From assembly GCA_020137815.1 (NCBI GenBank), contig CM035354.1:8574937-8638936 (forward strand): DNA of 64,000 bases. Direction: 5' to 3'. The first letter of the stretch is position 1. The number at the start of each line of letters is the position of its first letter. Source of the DNA: Hormiphora californensis. Lineage: Eukaryota; Ctenophora; Tentaculata; Cydippida; Pleurobrachiidae. The notes under the pieces were generated by a model. It ran no database searches and was not told where the DNA came from. It was given only the letters and a program-made list of their open reading frames with translations. Of the stretch, positions 11,101-23,100 are shown in pieces. Made by a program: the position numbers and the translations under genes.

Positions 11101-14100
11101 CTGTGAACGAAAGTCAGTTTTTAATTTGATAATGTTGTGTCAATTATTTGGTCCGGTGACAGTATTTCATGATGAAAAATTCAGATGACTGCAGTACTAG
11201 CTGGAGATTTCAGTTTGAATGAACTGGAGGCAATGGCTAATAAGTATTTTGGCGCTATACCATCTTCAACTCTAGCTAAACCACCTGGAGCTCACAGGAG
11301 TACACATCCAGAGAAATATCTTGGCCAAGAAGCTTACTTCTTTTCTAAAGATTCTGCTTCCGCAATATATGCTTACTTCCCAATAACTTCTAACGAGAAA
11401 GAAATGGTAAGAATATGCACTACTATGTAGCTTCAAAACTGGATAACAATATAATGATAATTTCAGAGACTGCTAACTTTCAGTACCATCCCCCCTACAA
11501 TTTGATACTATTTTACAGGCCAGAATTAGGAATTTGCCTTTCATCGCTTCAGTTTTAGACTCAGGATTGTCTCAATATCTCAGTGGGAAGGGTCTTGCTA
11601 CATACGTTTCAACAGTCATAAATGAAACGCCTCGATCGAATACTGCCTTCAAACTTATTATAGTTCCTACAAGCTCAGGTATGTTAAGCGAATACTTTTA
11701 TCATGCTATTGTATATTATACAGTCGGACCCCGATTTAGGGGCCCCCGATTTAGTGGCACCCCGATTTAGGGACAGGATTTTTTCCCCCGATATAGGAAA
11801 TTAACCTTATTTGACCCCGATTTAGTGGACACCCCGATTTAGTGGACAAGAGCCTTTCCCCCTAAATCGGGGTCCGACTGTACCAAAAACTATTCAAGAT
11901 TTGTTAGTTGAAGTTAGCCAACTTATTTGATTCATTTTTTTCTCTTATAATCGTTGTAAGTAAGAGGAAATAGTAAAAGCGTATAGTAGAGTCGATAACT
12001 ACATCGACCTCTCCCAATTGTTCCAGTTTTTGTCACATCTGTTTGGAGCCTCCACACGACCTCTAAACAGGTGTTACTTTTTCACAAACTGTCTTCATCT
12101 TGGTGTAATCAGCAATTGAAATGTTGTTGATCATAACAAAAACCGAACTATTTTTTTTCAACTTGGGGTAAAACCATGGGTGTCAAAAGTTAGCTCTAGG
12201 TCCCCTGAGTAACCATCCGGAGACTCTAAGAGATATTTCAAGCCGTTCTCCTGTAATCATTAATCCCGGTAGAGCACATATTTGAGTATGGACGTACGTG
12301 CAATTGCCTACAACCTCAACTTTAAACAGCCTGCCAGCGCTCACGTACGTCCGCATTGTATTTTTTCTCCACCGGGATTAATGATTACGGGAGAACGGCT
12401 TGAAATATCTCTTAGAGTCTCCGGATGGTTACTCAGGGGACCTAGAGCTAACTTTTGACACCCATGGTTTTACCCCAAGTTGAAAAAAAATAGTTCGGTT
12501 TTTGTTATGATCAGCAACATTTCAACTGTTGATTACACCAAGATGAAAACAGTTTGTGAAAAAGTAACACCTGTTTAGAGGTCGTGTCGAGGCTCCAAAC
12601 AGATGTGACAAAAACTGGAACAATTGGGAGAGGTCGATGTAGTTATCGACTCTACTAGTAAGTTCTAGTCGGCCGACTGTATTTTTCAGGCGTGTGTTAC
12701 CGTTCCACATTGTTTCGATATGTCTTTGGGTATATCGATTATGTAAAATCGAAAATCGAGCAACATCATATCGATGACTTTGTGAAGGAAGAGTTTTTTG
12801 AGTAAGTAGTACTTAATTTAATGTCGCTGCGAGGGATTCTTTAAATGGCAACTATTGTTATTTAAATGTTTCGTTTTTAGGTGGCATTACGGTGATAGTG
12901 CGAATGATATGAACTCTATATCTCTGGATGGAGCTTGTAGAATACAAGATGAAGGACCTCAGTTTTTACTTGATCCACCTCGGAGGGCGGCCAATTTAGC
13001 AGATATCAAACTTCTTCTAAGCAAATTAACCCCTCGTAATATGAACATCATTCTATGTAAGCTGAAGTAAATATAATGAAAGCGTAAGTAGGTAAATGAT
13101 ATCGATTTTAATGAATGGTATAACTATCAGATATATATTATATAAATAAACTACGGATGAAATACAGTCGGACCCCGATTTACCGGATTTAAAGTGAGAG
13201 TGGACCGACACATAATTGGACAAGATTGTTATAGGTAGTAGTTCTCTGAGCATTTTGCCTTTTTCCTGCTTAAATTGAACCCTCCATCACTGAAATATTT
13301 TTGTTACAACGGTAGAATTTCCTTCTCTGTATTCTCTCTGTAGGTAGTACATCAGGCCCGGGCGCACACACATACCGAATATAGAGATAGATCGTGACGT
13401 CATTCTCCCGTTGTAACAAAAATATTTCAGTGATGGAGGGGTCAATTTTAAGCGGGAAAAGGCAAAATGCTCAGAGAACTATTCTCTACTACCTACAACA
13501 ATCTTCTTCAATTCTGTGTCGGTCTACTCTCACTTCAAAGTCAATTTTTCACCCTCCCCTTTTTCGTGTGTGGAATTTTTTTTTCGCTCCTATGACCTAT
13601 CACATGTTAACGAGTAGTGCACGCGTCAAAAACGATAAATATATTACACACGAGTTAAGTTTGGGGTGAACAGTTGCGAAAAAAGGACTTTACTGGACGG
13701 ATTATTTCCCCGGCCCCGGGCATCCCGGTAAATCTGGGTCCGACTGTATAAATGTATGTAATCATATGCAATTTCAGCACTGGATGAGTCTTACAAAGAA
13801 TCCGGAAAATGCAGTTTCTTACCTTTAATGAAAAGGTCCAATAAAAGACGCGAAAAGTGGCACGGTTTTGAATACTATGTTCGTAAAATTCCAGAACAGT
13901 GGAAAACCAGTTGGGATCAGTCGAAAACAACACATGGCAGCCTACCGTATCATGTTCCACAAAAGATTATCCCAAGACAACTCAAAAAGATTCCATATGC
14001 GGACTTCCAGAATGAACCAGCGATTATAAAATACCAATATGGTAAATTAAAGTGAGAATGGACCGAAACAGAATTGGACAAGATTTTTGTAGGTAGTAGA

Positions 14101-17100
14101 GATTATTTCAAGAGATAGATGCGTGACGTCATGCTCCCAACATAACAAAAGTATCTCAGTGATGGAGAGGCCAATTTTAAGCTGGAAAAAAGGAAAATGC
14201 TCAGAGAAATAATCTCTACTACCAACAACAACATTTTCCAATTCTGTGTCGGTCCACTCTCACTTTAATATTCTACTGAGAGTTTAGTACAATATAAGAT
14301 AATGATAGGCCAGTCAGCAATGTCTGATATAGACCAAAAATCGACATAAAAGTTCTATGGCACTCTAATGCTAATAGGTCCCTAGAACCACCACAAAAAC
14401 AGCCTGCACTGTATGCGGTGAAGAACTTGACATAAATGGACCTAATTGGTTACAGGGTATTTTCAGCCTGAAGCCAAAACCATCAGTACCCTTAGAATAA
14501 GAGTAAAGAAAAAGTGGGGGTGGGTGCTGCAATTAGAGTAGAATATTTTATTTAAGCGACAGGTCGCTGCACATTCAAAGAGGTCGCGCGGCGTTGTATT
14601 TGCGGGTAGTCGAAAATCTAAACCACACCCAGGGGTTCCCCGATGGGGGGAACTCAGGTTCTTCCTGCCAGCTGAGTTCTTCGAGCTCAGTCCTGTTGCC
14701 GTGGACCTGGTTGGCTGATGGTCCAGTGATTAAGGTCAAATCACCCGGCTATCTCCCCAAGTATTATAGAACTCGTACAGTTTAAATATGTCCAATAAAT
14801 TAGCTCCTAAATAAACTGATGAGTGACACTCATACTTCTCCACCCATCTCTATCTCTCGCAGCCTCCATTACCGCATCAAAATCATTCAATATATCGAAA
14901 CCCATCTCCCTAGGGTCACATTTAAGTACTGAAAAGAGGTTTATTTGGTGCCTCCTTCGTCTACCCCTCATATCACATGATACAGTGAATTTAAGAGCCA
15001 TCATAGCAGGGGCGTTGGTCTGACCGAACATTTTCCACCGTGCCCGGGATACACGTTCGCTGAGGGGTGCTGTGTTGCATCTTTTGTACAAGGTTTTGTT
15101 GGAGATACAAAAAGGAAACCTGATGTTTAGGATGTTGCGGAGGTGTTTCCTATGACATACATCTATAAAAAGATGAGTGAGTGCAGTGTCTGTTTAGGTG
15201 CCGCCCAACTGCTGCAGTTGTACATCAGCACTGATACCACTTGCGCCTCGTATATCTTTAGCCTGGTATCAAGGGAGATCCTAGGCCTAGGCCTAGGTTA
15301 ATCCTCTTTCTCAGACCGGAACGGATACTCAGGGAGTTGTTGTTCACTTTGTTCAGAAGGGTTTTCCGATCAGATGACATGTCCACTATCTCCGGGTCTG
15401 ATGTGTGGTGCCTCTTCCTAGCAAGAGGTTTGAACCTAACAGTTTTTGTGGCCGCGAGCTTGACGTTATCGAAGAGGTTTTTGAAATCATTGTTGGTTGA
15501 CTCTGATGAGTCGGTAGCTGCTATTCCCTGGTCAAGTTCCGATTGATACTCAGCACGTGCTGCTGTACTAGCAATAAGCGTGGTGGTATCGTATTGTCTT
15601 GACACAACTGCCCTCTTGCGGTACAGCTTGTGCCCCAGTGTAAAAGTTCGGGTATCTAGGGATCCTGGCTGCTAGTCAATTTTATCGCCAAAACATCTAG
15701 TCAAATTTCTAAAATGTGAAAATTATAGTGAGAAATTGAGAAAATGGTATATTTACTGTTGTAGCAAATTTTAAAAAACAATGTAAATAGGGATGACAAA
15801 CTTCTATTCAAATCACCATCTTTGTATTTTCTCTGAGTTGCAGAACTCTGATTTTCACCACTTACATTTTCCATCAGTGGTGTAGTGGTTACACCATGGA
15901 CTCTCACCCCGATGGTCTGGGTTCGAATCCGGATGGGGTGATTTGGCTTACTTTTTACTTTCATAATTTTTCTCTCTCTTTATTCATTCCAGTGTGTTGT
16001 AACATAACACTGATAGCATCAAAATATCATAGAAGAACGCTTGTCAATGCATATGTGCGAGATCTCTCTCATCGTTGTCAGGATCTCTAGTAGGTAGAGA
16101 GGGAGCCTAGGAGGTATCCTGTGCTAGTCAGGGATCCGCAGCGCACCATAAGCTAATTGCTGAAAAGCTATGCTTTGTAGACTAGAGATCTAAACATTAT
16201 ATAGAGCGCTGAATTGTCCTAATGGCAGAAGCTTGGTGGTCGAGTGGTACAATTCTCGCCTGTCAAGCAGCCAACTCGGGTTCGATCCCCAGATTTGTCA
16301 AAAAAATCAGTCGTTACTTTTTTAAATTTAACCCTTTGTTATTATACAATGATCTAGTTAATTAATCAATGTGTTAAAACTTAATTATGTATTAAAATAG
16401 AAACATATTTTGTTTCCTTCCTAGTCAAATTTTTAATAAAAACTCAGGCTCCTAGTCGGGTTGAGATACTTTGACACTGGGGCTTGTGCCCGACAGTGTT
16501 CACAGTGGCAATCACAAGTTTATGATCGCTCCTGTGTGTTGTTCCGGCGTAGGCCCTTGCGTCAGTGAGGAAACTTTTGCTTCGGGACCTGCACAGAATG
16601 TAGTCAATCTGTGAGAAATACGGCCTTGTAAGCCCTGATTTCTTTTCCTTCACCCAACCTGTCCGAGTGGAGATGTGGCGTGAGGAGTGTTTGAAGGCAG
16701 AGTTAGCTATAAAGAGACTGCTTGTGCTGCAAAAGTCTGCAAGTCGCTGGCCGTTTTCATTTCGCCGTCCAATTGAATATGAACCCATTATCTCGTTGAT
16801 TCCACTGACAGGATCATCAAGGGGAAGTTTGCCAATTTTAGCATTAAAATCTCCGAGGATCCACGGTTCGTACCGGGCACGTACGTCCAGAGCTTGACTG
16901 AGCTCATCGTAGAAGCGTTGTACGAGTTGAGGGTTGAGGATGGATTTTGGATTGGTGGGGCTGTAAAAGTTTATGAGACGTAAATGGGTTGGTGGCTCCC
17001 CAAGTACGGGGAGTAAACTTTGCCAGAGACTTTGCCGGACTCAACTATGGCACCGAGCTCTTGCAGTGCAACTGATCCCAGTTGAACTGATAATCTCACC

Positions 17101-20100
17101 CCAGCCAGTAACCTTGTTACGCATGGCACCCCCACCAGTAACCCAGTTACACATGGTACCCCTGCAAATTATGCAACCCAGCCAGTAATCTCGTTACACA
17201 TGGCACCTCTGCTTATAAATGCACCCCAGCTAGTAACCCGTTACAAATAGCAGGACATTGCCGAGAATATTCTCACTCCCGACCAAACACTCGACCTAGG
17301 AAAACTCACCAAACTTACAGCCAGATGCAATTTATTCAACTAACCACCCCTAACTATCCTGACCTGAAACATGTAGCAGAGTCGAGTCTGCTACCTAGGA
17401 GGGACTGCACACATCTACATCTACCATAGGACCCGCGAGTAATGGGGCAGGTCTGGGCCCATTCGGCCACCCCGCCTCCTTAGGCAAGTATTTAAATCGC
17501 ATAATGTAACCCACTGGAAGCTGATACTTGCGTAATGCTTCACAGTGCTAACCTAAGTGTAGCCGCTTAACAGTTAACAGCGCAACAAAGTCTAAGAAAT
17601 TAGATTTTTCCGGACCTCCAGGCTGTATGCAGATTTGTGTACTAGCGGTATCGACCCACGGCTTGGAGTGTGAAAAGATTTGTCAACCTAAACCGTCTTA
17701 ACGGACTGGTGAGTTATCGTTAGTGACAAATTCGGAATCCCACCTACTTCTACAGCTCTTTGCAGCAGTAGTAACCGAAGACTAGCCAGTGAGGCAGGTA
17801 AATTTCACCCACTACACTGTCCTGACATACAAGACACGCTGGTCTCATTTTAAGTCTCAATTAAGTCAAATACTCTTCTTGTGGTGCCGATACAGTTCGA
17901 GGGAAATGTGGAGCTTGCTCTGCAGAACACCAGGACTGAACCGGAGAACACCAACACTGGTCCTATGTGTGGGGGATAGTGGCGTGGAGTGATAATAATA
18001 GAGGTCGGCTGTTGACCTAGGATGGGGCAGCATAGTGGGCGGAATGATGGGAGGTGCAAAAAACACACACACACACACACACCCAGGGGTCCCCACACAA
18101 AGGAGACTCTACACAACCCAAGTTGACCCTGTGCACTCACCCTTTAAGTCAAGTTCTTCATCGCGTACCGTGCGGGCTGTGTTTGTGGTGGTTCTAGGGA
18201 CCTATTAGAGTGCCATAGAAGTGGAATTAGATTTACAACTTTTGTGTCGAGAAAAAAAAACATCATATATGACTGGCCTAATAAGTGTATTACAATTATG
18301 CGTTGAATCGATACCATCAATACTTTCCTCTTATAAAAGCACTTCAGGTATTCGCTCCTTCTGGTATGCATGTCATTGCAATATGAAGATAACAACAACC
18401 ATCACCCTGCACTATGGAAAGTATTATTCGATGCGCCAAACTGCAATTCTTAAAATGGTTGCGTATATTATTCGTGCTGATGTGGACTAGAAATGATTTT
18501 GTAAACAAGCTCGCTGGGGCTGACATCTCGGTGATAAATACAGATAATGTTATTATGGCGACCATTACCGGATTCAGTGATATGCCTTACTATAACAAAC
18601 TAATCAACATAACCCTTGACGCCATACATGCAGTTACACTGCTCCATGCTGACGATTATTATAGCTACAAGAGATCGCTTTCTAATAGGATATACTGGAA
18701 AAACTTCAATGATGAACTAGAAATTGCAAATGACTATTTAAGAGCTTTCGTAAGGATGCAATCATATGATAACCGACGGATTTCCCAAGAGTTGGATTAT
18801 ATAAATGCAGCAACATTTAGAGAGACGGCAGATCGCATACTCGGTATGACAGCGGTGCGAGTTTTAATCAATGGGAACGTTCAAGAAAGTGTTGCAGAAA
18901 GAATAAATAATAAAATCCTGGATGCACTTGGTGAAAGCGCAATATTTACTGACAATCAGGTTGGTGATATTTTCAGATTCTTTCCTCCTTTAGCCTGCCA
19001 CTGAGTTGCCACAAAATATCACTCGTCATAAATTTACATCCCATTTAGATTAAATGTTGCTTTCTTCTTTGACTTATATCTGCTTTCTAATTACAGGTTG
19101 GCTTTCCTGACGTACTTATGTTACCTCGAGGACGTACTGTTTATCAGACCAATGTAAAGAACAAGAAAAACACCAATAATGCTCTCGCATTTTACTGGCA
19201 GCTTACTGCTAACGATGTTATCGGGTCTCATATCTCAAGTCAGATTATGGCTGGAATTTTACAGATAATTTGGCACAGTGAGGCGTACCTTGACTTAAGG
19301 ACAAGGTAACTTTGTTATTATTATTGAAGCAACAATAGCACTCACACTGGTGTATTGTTATTTTCTACGGTCATCCGTCACTGGGTCATATTATCCGCCT
19401 GAAAAGACACCATTGCACTCAGAATAGACCCCTCAAACGATTCCAACCAATACTTAAATTGAGCAGAGGGTGCTAAGGCTTCATTTCCGGGTGGGCGTGT
19501 TACCACTTACCTGTATTTTCAGCCTAAGGCCAAAACCACTACTACCCTTAAAATAGGAGTAGATATAAAATTGAATGCAGGTCGGTAGAACTTCGACAGA
19601 GAATTTAGGGTAGGTCTGAATTTAGGGTAGGTCTGAATTTAGGGTAGGTCTGAACTTAGGGTAGGTCCTTGCCAAGCTAGACTGCAATATATAAAATGAA
19701 AAGGGGTTGAAAAAAACTGAAAACAAGTTAGGTCCGGAATATATCTACGAGGGTTGCCACAGCGGACTGTACAGAGACGATGGTCTGATATACATCAACA
19801 ACAGCAACGGACCACTTTTAAACCGAATTGAAAAACACCTGCACCGGCTATTCAAGAACAACGGAATGAAAATAACGGTGGAAAAAGTGGGAAAAATTGT
19901 GAATATACTGGACGTCACTCTCAACGCAGAGACAGGAACCTTCAAACCATTCCGGAAACCCAATAGCAACACCACCTACGTGAACAAATCCTCAAACCAC
20001 CCACCTGTAATCCTGAAAAACATTCCAAGGACCATACAGGACCGCCTATGCAGTCTATCGCACTCGGAGAAAGAATTCGAAGAATGCAAGGATGTCTACC

Positions 20101-23100
20101 AAGAGGCATTGGTAAAAGCAGGATACAAATCTGACATGAAGTTCACAAAAATTCAGCAAGGTGGAAAACACCGGAAGAGGAAAAGGGAGAGAAAAATCAT
20201 TTGGTTCAACCCGCCATTCTCGAAAAATGTGGCTACGGATATCGGAAAACAGTTTTTCGACCTACTGAGGCTGCACTTTCCTCCCCAACACCCATTTCAC
20301 CGGCTCTTCAACAAAAAGACGGTAAAATTGTCCTACTCTACCATGATGAACATGGACAGCATCGTCAAGGCTACCAACAAGAAGCTCCTGAAGAAAGCAG
20401 AAGAGATGCATGAAGGGAAGGGAAAGGAATGCAACTGCAGGAAAGCCGAATCATGCCCCGTAAATAAAAAGTGCCTAACAACAGGGGTAGTGTACGAGGC
20501 TACTGTGAAGCACGGGAACAAGGAGTCAAAATACGTCGGAATGGCCGAGGGGACGTTTAAATCCAGACTGAACACACACAAAACTACATTCAGACACGAC
20601 AGATACAAAAACGAGACAGAACTGTCCAAACTAGTCTGGAGACTAAAGGACAGAGACATAAGACATGACATAACATGGCGATTATTAGCCAAAGCTCGCA
20701 CATATCAACCTGGTAATATAACCTGTAATCTGTGTCTGGCGGAAAAGTACCACATCCTCAGAGGGAAGGACCTGATAAACAGGAAGAGCGAACTGTTAAA
20801 CAAGTGTCCGCACAAGAGGAAGTATCTAGCCGTTAAACTCATGAAACATCCAACTTTATGAAGGAGCAGAGGACTGTTAACGAGTAAACAAGTTTACATT
20901 TTTAATCCTGACGATCGCATTCGCGTGAAACATTTGTTGATTGTGTAAAAAACTTGTTTTCACTTGTCACAATAGTTAAGCTCTCCGCATCCCCGGATCG
21001 AGCACTCTACCAGGATAATAACTTCTACATCTAGCTAGAATATATCTAAACCAATTGTTTGTCAAATTCCTTGGTGTCAAATTAAAATTTTGGTGAAAAG
21101 ATGACGTCTCTATGTTGTGATAATATATAATGAAAACTCGTGCAGTTGGCTTGATGTCCCTTTTACAGGCTCCTCAAGCCACTGATGAGTGATGAACACA
21201 TGTATTTCTACACGTGAGCACCTTACAATTACACACTAATTAATTAGTGTGACACCTGTACAACTAGGTGAACCTTTGCAACGAGTACACTATACCGGGT
21301 AAATCCCCGTACCAATCATAGCTTGGTGGACTGGACGACGTGCACTAGACCAGAATCGAACCCTGGACCTATATACTAGCGCATGGGAGGTCAGTGTGCT
21401 ACCACTACACCACCCCGCCGATGTTGTGATAGAAGTTCATTCATAACTAGCAACGTGCATGCACATAAAAGCTTAAAACACAAGTTAGAAGCATGGGACC
21501 TTCACCAACTTGTTTCTTTTGATCCAAGGGAAACTTTAGTGAAGGTCCCATGCTTCTAACTTGTGTTTGAAGCTCGCACGTGCATGTGTGTTCATAGTTA
21601 TGAATGAATTTCAAACATAACATTGAGACGTCATCTTTTCACTAAACTTTTAATTTGACACCAAGAATTTTAACAAACAATTGGTTTAGACATTATTCTT
21701 GTTCTTTTTTAGTGAGAGTGGACAGAATCAGAATTGGACAAGTTTGTTGGAGGTTGTAGAGATTAGTTCTATGAGCTTTTTGCCGCTCAAAATCGACCCA
21801 GCCATCACTAAGATATTTTTACTCTCGGGGAATTTCTTCTGGATCAATATTTATCAAACAGGATAGAAACAATCCTTGTGTTTTACTAACACATTCTTTA
21901 CATTTTTGATATGCTGACTTGCATTGCTCTGCTTCTGTGAATGGACATGTCAACCTCACTGCTTTTATTCAGAATGTGTTAGTAAAACACGACGATGGAT
22001 AGGTCGATTTTACAACCTCCAACAAACTTGTCCAATTCTGTCCACTCTCACTTTAAACGATCGCAGCTTCTGTGTGAAACATTTGTTGATTTTGTAAAAC
22101 CTTGTTTCACTTGTCACAACAGTTTAGACATTATTACAACTCGTTTTCGTGTACCTCTCACTTTAACCTCGAATTGTAATGAGTTGATACGAGATACGGG
22201 ACGCGGTTTTTGCCATTTTCGGCTGATTTGGCCTCTTTTGGCCGCTTATAACGCCAAAACCGTAAGAGATCATAGGCCCTAATTTTTCCCAACTCTTTTT
22301 CCTGAACAAAATGGCACCAGTGAAAAGTTTCTAAAGTGGCTGTAGACAAATCGCCAAAAAACGGCTATGCACATACCTAATTATCCAGTTATCTAAATAA
22401 CCAGATGAGGTAGGGTCTTAATTTCACTACCTAACCCACTAATTCGAGGACGCTGATCACTTTGGTGCCCTCAATTTTACTTCTAATCCTTATGGTTTTG
22501 GCCTTAGGCTGAAAAGACAGGCACCAAGCCCACCCAGAAATGCGGCCTTAGCACACTCTGCTCAATTTTAGCATTGGTTGGGATCGTTAGAGTCCATTCT
22601 GAGTACGGAAAACTATTATTACACATTTTTTCCCGGTCGAGCTGAGTTATCCCCTTAAGTACTAAAGACTTTTCTACCATCCAAATATACATTATCTATC
22701 GATCCTGTCAGGGGACAGGGGTGGACCCATTAACGAAAAAACTAAGTTCTATTCTACTATAGAAATAGGAGTGTAACCTCGTGCAAAAACCGTTTCACTG
22801 GGGAGTCAGAGGGTTGACTGTTATAGCTTAGAAAGTATAATATTAAAGCTGAATCCTCACTCTTGTTAGGAATATAATTTAGGGGCAAATTATCAGCAAA
22901 TTATATCATTTTAGGCAGCAGATCGGGTACCATGTAAGTGCTGGCGTGTTGATTGATGCAGATGTGGATTATTTCCAATTCAAGTTACAGGGAACCCACT
23001 ACACTATGGATGATATGACTAAACGTGCTATTCATTTTATTGACCATTCCTTCCGAGATACACTCGCTAAGTTCTGTTCAAAAGGTAACAAAAAACAAAC

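Larger units (their letters stand above)
14351..18229. mobile_element. Composite 3.9-kb region bounded by ~80-bp inverted repeats
   Basis: 14351-14433 (TTCTATGGCACTCTAAT, then GGTCCCTAGAACCACCACA) is inverted at 18145-18229. Between them are disordered LINE pieces, tRNA-like sequences and short degenerate tandem repeats. No target duplication is visible, so the inverted ends could be a transposon's TIRs or two oppositely oriented copies of one short repeat. It fills the large peptidase intron 14042-18347. Confidence 0.5.
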
